This document shows positions 1-9,200 of a DNA stretch of 38,356 nucleotides, in pieces. The stretch comes from Bacteroidetes bacterium QS_8_68_28 (GTDB taxonomy: Bacteria; Bacteroidota; Rhodothermia; Rhodothermales; Salinibacteraceae). A program made the translations under genes and the position numbers. Every line of letters begins with the position of its first letter. The first letter of the stretch is position 1. The stretch lies in the NCBI GenBank assembly GCA_003022485.1, contig PXTS01000083.1, positions 1-38,356 on the forward strand. The letters run 5' to 3'. The notes under the pieces were generated by a model that saw nothing but the letters and a program-made list of their open reading frames with translations, had not been told where the DNA came from and made no database searches.

Positions 1-1158
1 GCTGGCTTTGCGCGTGGCCATCTCCTCCCCCGGCTCGAAGGTCGGGAACAGCTCGGCCCAGCCGCCCTCCTCGGCGAGCGCCGCCGGAAGCTCGCGCGCC
101 AGCCAGCGGTCCAGCTCGGCAGCAGCGTCGGGGTGCGCCTCGGCGTAGGCGTCTTTGCGCTCCTGCCACGTGCGTTGCTGCTGGCGGCCCTCCGCTCGGG
201 CCGCTTCGCGCATGTGCGCTTCCACCTCCTCGGGCACGTGAAAAGACTCCTCGGTCGGGAAGCCGAAGCGCTCTTTGATCGCGGCGACCGCCTCCTCGCC
301 GAAGGGGTCGGAGTGGGTCGACGGGTCGCCGGTCAGCTCCGGGTGGCCGTAGCCGATCTGCGAGCGCACGCTGACGAGCGAGGGGCGCTCCGTCTCGGCC
401 TTCGCCGCGCGCGTGGCCTCGTGGAGGGCCTCCAAGTCGTTGGCGTCGTCCACCGAAAGCGTGTGCCAGCCGTAGCCCGCGAAGCGCGTCGGAATGTCCT
501 CCGAAAAGGCCAGCTTCGCGTCTCCGTCGATGGTCGCCTCGTTGTCGTCGTAGAAGTAGACGAGCTTGCCGAGCCCGAGGTGCCCGGCCAGCGAGGCGGC
601 CTCGTGAGAAATCCCTTCCATCAGGTCTCCGTCCGAGCAGATCGCGTAGGTGTGGTGATCGACCGGCGCGTGGCCCTCGCGGTTGAACTGCGCCGCAAGC
701 ATCCGCTCGGCCATCGCCATGCCGACGCCGTTGGCGAAGCCCTGCCCGAGCGGGCCGGTGGTCGTCTCCACGCCGGGGGTCAGGAAGTGCTCGGGGTGCC
801 CCGGCGTGACCGATTCCCACTGGCGGAAGTGCTTGATTTCCTCGAGCGGCAGGTCGTAGCCGGTCAGGTGCAGCATCGCGTAGAGCAGCATCGACCCGTG
901 CCCGGCCGAAAGGACGAAGCGGTCGCGGCCGGGCCACCCGGGGTCGGCGGGGTTGTAGCGCAAGTGCTTCCGAAAGAGCACGTACGCGGTCGGCGCCATG
1001 CCCATCGGCATCCCGGGGTGGCCGCTCTGGGCCGCCTCCACGGCGTCGACGGCCAGCAGGCGAATCGTGTTGATCGTGCGCCCCGCCAGCCGAGCGTCGA
1101 AGCCGGAATCTTCACCGGAAGTCGGGGCAGGAGAGGCCGTGCGGGCCGGAGCAGGCAT
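1..1158 (-). CDS. tkt: Transketolase, N-terminal part (3' end outside window)
   Basis: Thiamine-diphosphate enzyme of the pentose phosphate and Calvin-type pathways that moves two-carbon ketol units between sugar phosphates. Reading the minus strand from the ATG at 1158 gives 386 codons open to the window edge; transketolases are about 660 residues, so roughly the first 58% is present. The start [12 protein letters not shown] is followed by family signatures: [14 protein letters not shown], a [15 protein letters not shown] segment, [14 protein letters not shown], and the diphosphate/Mg-binding [17 protein letters not shown] with a YFYDDN strand. The ORF track misses it because no stop lies inside the window. 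It lies downstream of, and in the same direction as, the VKOR-DsbA gene. No Shine-Dalgarno is visible; the leader holds a tandem TTGGGAGG on the + strand. Confidence 0.95.
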   Translation of the reverse strand, partial: MPAPARTASPAPTSGEDSGFDARLAGRTINTIRLLAVDAVEAAQSGHPGMPMGMAPTAYVLFRKHLRYNPADPGWPGRDRFVLSAGHGSMLLYAMLHLTGYDLPLEEIKHFRQWESVTPGHPEHFLTPGVETTTGPLGQGFANGVGMAMAERMLAAQFNREGHAPVDHHTYAICSDGDLMEGISHEAASLAGHLGLGKLVYFYDDNEATIDGDAKLAFSEDIPTRFAGYGWHTLSVDDANDLEALHEATRAAKAETERPSLVSVRSQIGYGHPELTGDPSTHSDPFGEEAVAAIKERFGFPTEESFHVPEEVEAHMREAARAEGRQQQRTWQERKDAYAEAHPDAAAELDRWLARELPAALAEEGGWAELFPTFEPGEEMATRKAS

Positions 1159-1167
1159 GTTTCCGTG

Positions 1168-1183
1168 TTGGGAGGTTGGGAGG
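1168..1183. repeat. 8-bp tandem duplication in tkt leader
   Basis: TTGGGAGG occurs twice in a row on the + strand, about 10 bp upstream of the tkt start codon (so CCTCCCAA x2 in the transcript). The copies are perfect and are followed by a related GTGAGG. Confidence 0.7.
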
Positions 1184-1204
1184 GTGAGGTGCTACGGTAG
1201 ACTA

Positions 1205-1238
1205 CCGGCAACGCGGAGGTCGCCCGGCAATGCGCAGG
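1205..1238. repeat. Imperfect 19-bp-period direct repeat downstream of VKOR-DsbA gene
   Basis: CCGGCAACGCGGAGG (1205-1219) recurs as CCGGCAATGCGCAGG (1224-1238), 13 of 15 identical. It lies about 30 bp beyond the stop codon of the VKOR-DsbA gene, which is on the minus strand. Confidence 0.65.
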
Positions 1239-1247
1239 CCACGATAG

Positions 1248-1275
1248 AACGACCAACGACCCACGACTCACGAAC
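1248..1275. repeat. Heptanucleotide array starting at the VKOR-DsbA stop codon
   Basis: On the + strand, CCAACGA, CCCACGA and CTCACGA follow each other exactly every 7 bp and are flanked by partial units. In transcript sense the array is TCGTGAG TCGTGGG TCGTTGG TCGTT, and the TGA in the first unit is the gene's stop codon. A similar array sits at the pabB stop. Confidence 0.7.
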
Positions 1276-2629
1276 TTTCGAGTTCGCGCTGGATCATCGC
1301 CGAGATGCACTGCGGCGTCTTGGCGCGGCGCCCCACAAGCCGCCCGTCGATAACGACGGCGGGGGTGCCCTTCACGCCGGCGGCCTTCGCGACCTTCCGC
1401 GCACGGGCGATGCGTGAGCGACTGCTGTTCTGGCGGATCGCCGAGAGCATCGGCCCGGGATTCATGTCGATCTCGCGGGCGATGCTGGCAAGCTGGTCGT
1501 TCGAGAGGCCGCCGCGCTGCTGGCGGGCAAACTGCGCGTCGAGCATGTCCATAAACCGGCCCTGCTGCTGCGCCGCATAGAGCGCCGAGATCTGGTTCAT
1601 CGACCGCGGTCCCATCACCATGAGCGGCTTGTAAACGAAGCGCACCTGGTCGCCGAACCGCGCTTGCAGGTCCTTCATCGTGGAGTGGAAAGTCTCGCAG
1701 TGCGGACAGTTCGGGTCGAAAAACTCCACGACCGTCACCGGCGCGTCGGCCTTCCCGAAGACCGGATCCCCGAAGCTGACCAGGCGGCTCGTCTCGACCT
1801 GCTCGGCGCCTGGGGCGAAACGGCACCCCGACGGCAGCGCAGCGTTCTCCTTTTCCTCCTCGGTCGTGTCCGCCGAGGGCGACGGCACGGCGGCGCGACT
1901 GCGAGCGGGCGTCTTTTCACTCGTCGGGGCCGCTTTTCCCATCGGTGCGGACGACTCGGAGGAGGCCTGCGCGGCGGCCGCCGGCTCCGGCGAGGCCACG
2001 TCGAGGCTCGAAAAGTAGACCACGTCGGCCCCGATGAGGACGAGGAGCCCCAGCGCGGCGGCAGCCCAGCGCACGGGACGAAACGAGGAGGTCGAATCCA
2101 TTGATTGCTTGGAAGGATCAGAAGAACCGAGGGCGGCGAGCGGCCCCACCAGCATGGCCCCCTGCACGAGAAAGAGCGCGAGCGCAATCCCCGCCGAGGT
2201 AAGACAGAGCGCGCAGAGGGCCCCGAGGCCAGCAAACTGGTGGTACGTGAGATACGCCGAGTACAGCAGCCCGCCGCCGATCAGCAGGGCGCGCGTGGCG
2301 GCGAAGCGCAGGCGCTGGCGCTCCAGCGCGGCGGCGGCCACGCTCAGGCCTGCCACCGCCAGGTAAAACCCGATGCCCCACCAGGCGTTCGATAGGCCCA
2401 GCAGCGTGCCCGCTCCGCTCTGCGTGACCATCTCGCAGTTGAACGTGCTGGCCTGCGCGGCGGCCGCCGGCTCCGAGAAGCCCAGGCATCCCCGGTCGAA
2501 GCCACGCCCCTGCTGGATGAGCAGATGCACGGCCACGAGCACGCCCAGCAACGCCAGCCCAAAGAGCACGCGGTCGAGAATCGGACGCCGCGTACCGAGG
2601 CGTGCTTTGAGCGTCGAGAAATCAGGCAT
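1268..2629 (-). CDS. VKOR-DsbA fusion, disulfide-bond-forming membrane protein
   Basis: Fusion of a vitamin K epoxide reductase (VKOR) membrane domain with a periplasmic DsbA-like thioredoxin domain. It should form disulfides in exported proteins, passing electrons to quinone as DsbB does. Residues 20-165 carry several membrane segments and the VKOR cysteines: the loop pair Cys48 (RGCLG) and Cys65 (FNCEM) and the active pair CALC (139-142). A further membrane segment at about 188-206 leads to an Ala/Ser/Glu-rich linker (210-265) and then the DsbA part with CPHC at 308-311 and a cis-proline-type KGTPAVV segment near the end. The 453-aa length fits two-domain homologues. The start at 2629 gives a short cytoplasmic tail before the first membrane helix. 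The stop codon lies inside a heptad repeat. Confidence 0.92.
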   Translation of the reverse strand: MPDFSTLKARLGTRRPILDRVLFGLALLGVLVAVHLLIQQGRGFDRGCLGFSEPAAAAQASTFNCEMVTQSGAGTLLGLSNAWWGIGFYLAVAGLSVAAAALERQRLRFAATRALLIGGGLLYSAYLTYHQFAGLGALCALCLTSAGIALALFLVQGAMLVGPLAALGSSDPSKQSMDSTSSFRPVRWAAAALGLLVLIGADVVYFSSLDVASPEPAAAAQASSESSAPMGKAAPTSEKTPARSRAAVPSPSADTTEEEKENAALPSGCRFAPGAEQVETSRLVSFGDPVFGKADAPVTVVEFFDPNCPHCETFHSTMKDLQARFGDQVRFVYKPLMVMGPRSMNQISALYAAQQQGRFMDMLDAQFARQQRGGLSNDQLASIAREIDMNPGPMLSAIRQNSSRSRIARARKVAKAAGVKGTPAVVIDGRLVGRRAKTPQCISAMIQRELESS

Positions 2630-2859
2630 GACGGGCGCGGGGAAGGGACGCGGAGACGCGGCCTTGCGAAAGTCTTAACGCACCGCGAAGTTCCGGTTCT
2701 CGGGTGTGGTGGGAGGACGAGGGGGGCAGGCGCCGAGGCAACGCGCAACGGCGACGGCCTGTGCAGAAGGGTCCACCGTGAAAGCGGCAGAACGTCCAAC
2801 TCGCCAAGCCCGTTTTTCTTATCTGCGCTCTCCACCCCCCGCGCGGCCACACACCAAAC
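2630..2859. other. Divergent intergenic region, VKOR-DsbA / methyltransferase
   Basis: 230 bp between divergent genes. I see no open frame with coding character, no tRNA and no long tandem duplication, unlike the co-directional spacers. It holds one copy of a dispersed 13-mer, CGGCAGAACGTCC (2785-2797), and a short GCAACGC GCAACGG doublet near 2736. Promoters for both genes must lie here, but no convincing box was found. Confidence 0.6.
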
Positions 2860-3513
2860 GTGCTCCCTGCTCGTCTGCCGAAGCGCCACGTGTGCCGCAC
2901 CTACACCTGGATTGCCCCCACGCATGACCTGCTGGCGCTTCTGGTGGAGCGACGCGCGCGTCGCCTCGCCGTCGAGTGGGCCGCGCCCCGAAACGGCGAG
3001 CGCGTGCTGGAGGTGGGCGTGGGGACGGGGCTTTCGTTCCAGAAGCTCTTGCGCCGCAACCCCAGCGGCTTCACCGACGGGATCGACCTCACGCCCGCCA
3101 TGTTGCGCCTGGCCCGGTGGCGCGCGCGTCGCGCCGGCACGGCCTCCCACTGGCGCCTCCAGGAGGGCGACGCCTACGACTTGCCCTTTCCGGCCGGCAC
3201 CTTCGACCTCGCCTTTTCCAGCTACGTCTTCGATCTCCTTCCCGAAGCGGACTTCGTGCCCGTCCTGCGCGAGTTCGCGCGCGTCCTGCGGCCCGGCGGG
3301 CGCATCGTCCTCGCCGCGATGACCAAGCCCCGGGCATGGTACGAGCGCGGCTGGAACGCGCTCTACCGCCTGTGGCCGCCGCTCTTGGGCGGATGCCGGG
3401 GCGTGCGCCTGACCTTCTTCCTGAGGAAGGCCGGCTACCAGAGCGTGCGCCGCCGGCACGTCAGCCAGCTCACGTTTCCCTCCGAGGTGGTGCACGGCAC
3501 GCTGCCGAGGTAA
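2860..3513 (+). CDS. Class I SAM-dependent methyltransferase, UbiE-like
   Basis: Small-molecule methyltransferase of the Rossmann (Methyltransf_11 / UbiE-like) type; the substrate cannot be read from sequence. Motif I is VLEVGVGTGLSF (about residues 49-60), motif II includes DGIDLTPAML, and motifs III-IV are YDLPFPAGTFDLAFSSYVF and the LRPGGRIVLAA strand. The C-terminal 60 residues (WYERGWNALYRLWPP...) form a basic, aromatic cap. The track start is a GTG at 2860; a second GTG at 2890 (VCRTYTWIAPTHD) begins closer to the usual family start and is equally possible. It stands alone, divergent from the VKOR-DsbA gene and about 155 bp upstream of trpE, so there is no operon hint to function. Confidence 0.8.
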   Translation: MLPARLPKRHVCRTYTWIAPTHDLLALLVERRARRLAVEWAAPRNGERVLEVGVGTGLSFQKLLRRNPSGFTDGIDLTPAMLRLARWRARRAGTASHWRLQEGDAYDLPFPAGTFDLAFSSYVFDLLPEADFVPVLREFARVLRPGGRIVLAAMTKPRAWYERGWNALYRLWPPLLGGCRGVRLTFFLRKAGYQSVRRRHVSQLTFPSEVVHGTLPR

Positions 3514-3604
3514 AGCCCCCGGCCTCGAAATGTCTTCTGCGCTTCCGTACGTTCACTCGAAACCCGCCCTCCAGGCCTCACGCTTTCCGACTTCGCCCTC
3601 GACA

Positions 3605-3627
3605 CAACCTTCGCCCGCGAGGGGTTG
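3605..3627. promoter_or_regulatory. Inverted repeat overlapping the -33 element of trpE
   Basis: CAACCTTCG and CGAGGGGTTG flank a CCCG centre; as RNA or DNA this pairs over 9 bp with one bulged G. Its last three bases are the TTG of the candidate trpE promoter, so a bound protein would block the polymerase. Possible operator for the trp operon; no regulator gene is known for it here. Confidence 0.3.
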
Positions 3628-3654
3628 CTGATTCTGCGCGGCAGGCTTTTTTTG
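3625..3654 (+). promoter_or_regulatory. Candidate trpE promoter (TTG-N19-TTTTTTTG)
   Basis: TTG at 3625-3627, a 19-bp spacer, then TTTTTTTG at 3647-3654. This fits the Bacteroidota pattern of TTG near -33 and TAnnTTTG near -7 with one mismatch (T for A). Transcription would begin about 3660, only about 10 bp before the annotated ATG, or about 75 bp before the alternative GTG at 3736. Similar boxes precede acs and the glycine-zipper gene. Confidence 0.4.
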
Positions 3655-3669
3655 TAGGGTGAGCAGAGA

Positions 3670-5319
<1,650 letters not shown>

Positions 5320-5390
5320 AAAGGTGGGAAGGCTTGAGGTAAGACGGAAAGTCTTCGCCAGCGCCCGTTCCAGCAAAAACCTCTCCCCTT

Positions 5391-5433
5391 CCCTTCCGTC
5401 CTCGGCGAGCAAACCCTTCCGTTCTCGGCGAGC
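5391..5433. repeat. 20-bp direct repeat between trpE and next gene
   Basis: CCCTTCCGTCCTCGGCGAGC (5391-5410) and CCCTTCCGTTCTCGGCGAGC (5414-5433) differ at one base and are separated by AAA. They lie 72 bp beyond the trpE stop. Each unit ends with the small palindrome CTCGGCGAG. Confidence 0.85.
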
Positions 5434-5525
5434 GAAGCGAGCCCAAAAACCTTCCCCCCGCCGCCCGGTACAAGCGCCCGGCGCGCCGACTTCCTCACGC
5501 AGTCACGCCAACGCCTCCGCACCGC

Positions 5526-6146
5526 ATGAGCTTTCTGGACAAGATTTTTCGCAAGGGCCGGATGGGCCGCACCATCTCGCGCGAGGAGACTGCCGAGCGC
5601 CTCAATCCGATCCTCCAGCAGCACGTGTGGCTGAACCATTACTACCGCCATGCCACCGAGCGCCTCGAAAACGCTCACCTGGCCGACCACCTCGCCGAGG
5701 AACTGCGCACCGCGCGCAGCGACGTGGGCAAGCTCAACGAAACGATTCTCAGCGCCGGTCACACGCCCTTCAGCGGAACCGGCATCGAGCCCGACGAGAT
5801 CGAGATGAGCCGGGAGGGCGACTACGGCCTGCTCTACGACCTCCTCGACGCCGAGCAAGATTTTCTCGACGCGCTCCGAGCCGAGGGCGACATCGAGCAC
5901 CAGATGCGCACCCGCGCTATTTTGGACGTGCTCAAGACCAACAGCGAGCGCCGTCTCGACGCACTCAAGCAGGCCACCGAGGGCCACCGCCGTCCCTCCG
6001 AATCTCTCCACGCTACCCGTCCCGCCGAAAAGGCCGAACCGTCCGTCCAGGAGGAGCCGGAAGCCGAGCAGGATATGAAAGACGAGCGCGGCGAAGATGA
6101 ACTGGCAAAGGAAATGGCCGCCCGCGTGGAGAAGGCTTCTGGGTGA
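5526..6146 (+). CDS. Uncharacterised helical protein inside the trp cluster
   Basis: 206 aa; I do not recognise the family. Residues 1-15 are basic (FLDKIFRKGRMGR). Residues 20-155 look like four or five long amphipathic helices rich in Glu, Leu, His and Arg (for example LQQHVWLNHYYRHATERLEN and LLYDLLDAEQDFLDALRAEG), compatible with a ferritin-like or hemerythrin-like helical bundle, but no metal-ligand pattern is clear. Residues 160-206 are a charged, probably disordered tail (EEPEAEQDMKDERGEDEL). No signal peptide or membrane segment, so probably cytosolic. It lies between trpE and trpS, 206 bp after trpE and 73 bp before the trpS ATG, co-directional with both, so co-expression with tryptophan genes is likely. 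Reading frame and composition match its neighbours, so a real gene is likely. Confidence 0.75.
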   Translation: MSFLDKIFRKGRMGRTISREETAERLNPILQQHVWLNHYYRHATERLENAHLADHLAEELRTARSDVGKLNETILSAGHTPFSGTGIEPDEIEMSREGDYGLLYDLLDAEQDFLDALRAEGDIEHQMRTRAILDVLKTNSERRLDALKQATEGHRRPSESLHATRPAEKAEPSVQEEPEAEQDMKDERGEDELAKEMAARVEKASG

Positions 6147-6183
6147 TGGTGCCTCTCCCACTATCGTCCCCACAATACCGAAA

Positions 6184-6197
6184 ACCATCCACCATTC
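6184..6197. repeat. Heptad pair upstream of trpS
   Basis: ACCATCC then ACCATTC in direct succession, in the spacer between the 206-aa gene and trpS. Short, but it fits the CYRMCGW-like heptad family seen elsewhere. Confidence 0.35.
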
Positions 6198-6219
6198 GCG
6201 AGCACCGCAGCGCCACGAA

Positions 6220-7284
6220 ATGCCCCCCGCTCCCGACACAGCTCTTTCTTCCCCGGAAACCGACGACGCCGACACGCAAACCATTGTCACCAGCGGCATC
6301 CAGCCGTCCGGGCGGTTGCACCTGGGGAACTACTTCGGCGCCATCCGTCGCCACATCGCGCTCCAGAAAGAAGCCCATGAGGCGCTGTACTTCATCGTCA
6401 ACTACCACGCGATGACGACGGTGCAGGACCCCGAGGCGTTGCGGGAGCACACCCTCGACGTCGCGCTCGACTACCTCGCGCTGGGTCTCGACCCCGACGA
6501 GGCCACCCTCTTCGTGCAAAGCGACGTGCCGCAGGTCGCGGAGCTGACGTGGGTGTTCTTGAACCTGCTGCCCACCAGCCGCCTCGAAAAAGGCGTGGCC
6601 TACAAAGAAAAGGTCGCTGAAGGGCTCACGCCGAATGCCGGACTTTTCACCTATCCCGTCCTCCAGGCCGCCGACATCCTGGCCTACGACGCCCCGCCCG
6701 CCGGGGCCGAACTGCGCGTGCCCGTCGGGCGCGACCAGCGGCAAAACATCGAGGTCGCGCGCGACGTGGCGCGGCGGTTCAACAACACGTTCTGCGAAAA
6801 GGGCGCTCCCCTCTTCCCTGTGCCCGAGGCCGAAATCCTCGACGACGTAGCCACCGTGCCGGGCCTCGACGGGCGAAAAATGTCCAAAAGCTACGACAAC
6901 ACCATCGGCATCTTCGACGAGGGCGACACGCTCGAGGAAAAGGTCTATTCCATCGTCACTGACTCCGCGCCGCTCGACGAACCGAAAGATCCCGAGGCGG
7001 ATAACGTCTTCGCACTCATCAAGCTCTTTGCCCCAGACGAAAAGCGTGAGGAGATCGCCGAACAGTACCGCGCCGGCGGCTACGGCTACGGCCACGCCAA
7101 AGACGCGCTCCTGGGAATGATCGAAGCCCACTTCGCGAAGGCCCGCCAGCGGCGCAAGGAACTGGTCGAGCGCGAGGATTACGTGCGCGACGTGTTGCGC
7201 GAAGGCGCGAAAAAGGCCCGCGAGCGTGCAGAGGCTCTCATGGCAAAAGTGCGCAAGCGCGTCGGCCTGGTGACCTCCGCGTGA
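6220..7284 (+). CDS. trpS: Tryptophan-tRNA ligase
   Basis: Class I aminoacyl-tRNA synthetase that activates tryptophan and charges tRNA-Trp. The ATP-binding HIGH-type motif is HLGN in SGIQPSGRLHLGNYFGA near the N-terminus, and the KMSKS loop appears intact in DGRKMSKSYDNTI. The ORF track starts at 6097, but those 41 residues overlap the previous gene and lack family character; the ATG at 6220 (MPPAPDTALSSPE) gives 354 aa, close to the usual 330-350. The synthetase for an amino acid embedded in that amino acid's biosynthetic operon couples charging capacity to supply. No Shine-Dalgarno is visible. Confidence 0.95.
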   Translation: MPPAPDTALSSPETDDADTQTIVTSGIQPSGRLHLGNYFGAIRRHIALQKEAHEALYFIVNYHAMTTVQDPEALREHTLDVALDYLALGLDPDEATLFVQSDVPQVAELTWVFLNLLPTSRLEKGVAYKEKVAEGLTPNAGLFTYPVLQAADILAYDAPPAGAELRVPVGRDQRQNIEVARDVARRFNNTFCEKGAPLFPVPEAEILDDVATVPGLDGRKMSKSYDNTIGIFDEGDTLEEKVYSIVTDSAPLDEPKDPEADNVFALIKLFAPDEKREEIAEQYRAGGYGYGHAKDALLGMIEAHFAKARQRRKELVEREDYVRDVLREGAKKARERAEALMAKVRKRVGLVTSA

Positions 7285-7393
7285 AGGTGAGAGCGTTTGA
7301 GGAAGGGGGGTGCGACAACAACCGCCTCCGCGAACCTTCCGCTTCGTACGAACCGGGCCGAACCGCTCCTTTTTCTCAAACCCTCATCACGAA

Positions 7394-8050
7394 GTGATCT
7401 TCGTTTTAGACAACTACGACAGTTTTACCTACAACCTCGTCCACCTCGTCGAGGCGCAGGTCGAAAACGTAAAAGTCGTGCGCAACGACCAGATCACCGT
7501 CGAGGAAATCGAGCGACTTGCCCCCGACGGCCTCCTCATTTCACCCGGCCCGGGCCGCCCGTCGGATGCCGGCATCACCGAGGCGCTCATCCGCCGGCTG
7601 GGGGCAGAGATTCCCATCCTCGGCGTGTGCTTGGGGCACCAGGCGATTGGCGAGGTCTTCGGCGGGCAGGTCGTGGGGGCGAGCGAGCCCATGCACGGCA
7701 AGACCAGCCGCGTGCACCACGACGGGCAGTCCGTCTTCGCGGGACTGGAGCAAGACTTCCAGGCCACTCGCTACCACTCGCTCGTTCTCGGCCGCGACGA
7801 CTTTCCCGAAGGCAAGCTCGAAATCACCGCCGAGAGCGAAGACGGCACGATCATGGGCCTGCGCCACCGCACGCTCCCCATCGAGGGCATTCAGTTCCAC
7901 CCCGAGAGTGTCTTGACGAAGGCAGGACCGGCGCTCATTGCAAACTGGGTACGCTCGACAGACAAGCGGCACGGGAAAAGCAAGCGGCACGGGAAAAGAG
8001 GGAAGGGGAACATCGCTTGCGCTGCCGCCGCTTCCGACGAAAACGCCTGA
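7394..8050 (+). CDS. trpG: Anthranilate synthase component II, glutamine amidotransferase
   Basis: Class I glutaminase subunit that feeds ammonia to TrpE and possibly also to PabB. I place the start at GTG 7394 (V-I-F-V-L-D-N-Y-D-S), where the family normally begins; the upstream 28 codons of the track ORF have no family character. The nucleophile is Cys79 in ILGVCLGHQAIG and the His/Glu pair is in IQFHPES. The 218-aa protein carries about 30 residues beyond the usual end; this tail (TDKRHGKSKRHGKRGKG) is encoded by a perfect 18-bp tandem duplication and is very basic. It is followed 28 bp later by trpD. No pabA was found near pabB in this window. Confidence 0.94.
   Translation: MIFVLDNYDSFTYNLVHLVEAQVENVKVVRNDQITVEEIERLAPDGLLISPGPGRPSDAGITEALIRRLGAEIPILGVCLGHQAIGEVFGGQVVGASEPMHGKTSRVHHDGQSVFAGLEQDFQATRYHSLVLGRDDFPEGKLEITAESEDGTIMGLRHRTLPIEGIQFHPESVLTKAGPALIANWVRSTDKRHGKSKRHGKRGKGNIACAAAASDENA
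7963..7998. repeat. Perfect 18-bp tandem duplication in the 3' end of trpG
   Basis: CAAGCGGCACGGGAAAAG occurs twice without a gap (7963-7980, 7981-7998). Because 18 is a multiple of 3 it adds a repeated peptide to the TrpG C-terminus instead of shifting the frame. Confidence 0.92.
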
Positions 8051-8078
8051 CTTTTTTTCCCGCTCTCCCTCGCAACGC

Positions 8079-9116
8079 ATGAAGCAGTTTTTACAGACCA
8101 TCGCCGACGGGCGCGACCTGCAACGCGAGGAGGCGCGCGAAGCGATGCGCCAGATGATGCAAGGCGACGCGGAGCCGGAGCACGTGGCCGCCTTTCTCCT
8201 GGGCCTGCGCTCGCGCGGGGAAGCCATCCAGGAACTCGTCGGCTTTACCGAGGTAATGCGCGAGTTTGCCGTCTCGGTGGACGCCGGCGCCTCCGACGCC
8301 ATCGACCTGTGCGGGACCGGCGGGGACGACGCGGGCACGTTCAACATCTCGACCGCCGCCGCCCTGGTGGCCGCCGGCGCCGGAGCGACCGTCGCCAAGC
8401 ACGGCAACCGCTCGGTCTCGTCGGACTGCGGCAGCGCCGACGTGCTCGAAGCGCTGGGCGTGAAGATCGACCTTCGCAAAGACGGGGTGGAGCACTGCCT
8501 GGAGGAGGTCGGCATCGCGTTTCTGTTTGCGCCCTACTTCCACCCGGCCATGCGACACGTGATGCCCGTGCGGCGGGCGCTGGGGGTGCGCACTTTCTTC
8601 AACGTGCTGGGGCCGCTCTGCAACCCGGCGGGCGTGGAGCGGCAGCTCGTGGGCGCCTTCAGCGCGTCGGTGGCGCAGCAGATGATGCGCATCCTCGCCG
8701 AGACGGGCTCGCGTCACGTCTGCGCCGTGCACTCGCGCGACGGGCTCGACGAGGTGAGCCTTTCGGCCCCCACCGCGCTCTTTGAGCACAACACAGCCAG
8801 GCGCAACACCGACGAACCGGCCACGCAGGATGGGCGCGTCATCCAGCCGGAAGTCCACGGCGTGCGTCCCGCCCCGCTGGACGACTTGCAGGGCGGCGAC
8901 AAGGAAACAAACGCCCGCATCCTCAAGTCCATCCTCGACGGCAGCGAAGAGGGCGCCCCGCGCGACGTGGTTCTTTTGAACGCCGCCTACGCGCTGCACG
9001 TCAGCGGCCGCTTCGACGGGCTCGACGAATGCACCGAGGCGGCGCACCAGAGCATCGCCAGCGGGGCGGCACTCCAAAAGCTCGATGCGCTCGCCGAGGC
9101 CTCGCACGACGTCTGA
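8079..9116 (+). CDS. trpD: Anthranilate phosphoribosyltransferase
   Basis: Transfers phosphoribosyl from PRPP to anthranilate. The PRPP-binding GTGGD is in DLCGTGGDDAGTFNIST, followed by AKHGNRSVSSDCGSADVLEALG, which contains the anthranilate-site residues, and FFNVLGPLCNPAG. The ATG at 8079 (MKQFLQTIADGRD) gives 345 aa, the normal length; the track extension to 7938 overlaps the trpG repeat and is rejected. The start follows directly on CGCAACGC, a short motif also seen just before the DUF4296 gene start. Confidence 0.96.
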   Translation: MKQFLQTIADGRDLQREEAREAMRQMMQGDAEPEHVAAFLLGLRSRGEAIQELVGFTEVMREFAVSVDAGASDAIDLCGTGGDDAGTFNISTAAALVAAGAGATVAKHGNRSVSSDCGSADVLEALGVKIDLRKDGVEHCLEEVGIAFLFAPYFHPAMRHVMPVRRALGVRTFFNVLGPLCNPAGVERQLVGAFSASVAQQMMRILAETGSRHVCAVHSRDGLDEVSLSAPTALFEHNTARRNTDEPATQDGRVIQPEVHGVRPAPLDDLQGGDKETNARILKSILDGSEEGAPRDVVLLNAAYALHVSGRFDGLDECTEAAHQSIASGAALQKLDALAEASHDV

Positions 9117-9164
9117 ACAAGAGCGTAGGGAAGTTAGGTGTGCAAGCAGCTACTGCGCTGACGC

Positions 9165-9196
9165 TTTGATGCTCCTCTCCCCATAAACTACATTCT
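9165..9196 (+). promoter_or_regulatory. Possible internal promoter before trpC
   Basis: TTTG (9165-9168), 20 bp, then TACATTCT (9189-9196), in the 84-bp trpD-trpC spacer. The TA and two T positions fit TAnnTTTG but the last two T/G positions do not. Transcription would start near the trpC ATG, giving an almost leaderless message. Confidence 0.2.
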
Positions 9197-9200
9197 TGAA

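Noticed and set aside
3514-3669. Tryptophan leader peptide or attenuator before trpE
   Set aside because: No short ORF with tandem Trp codons and no hairpin followed by a T tract placed to terminate before trpE.
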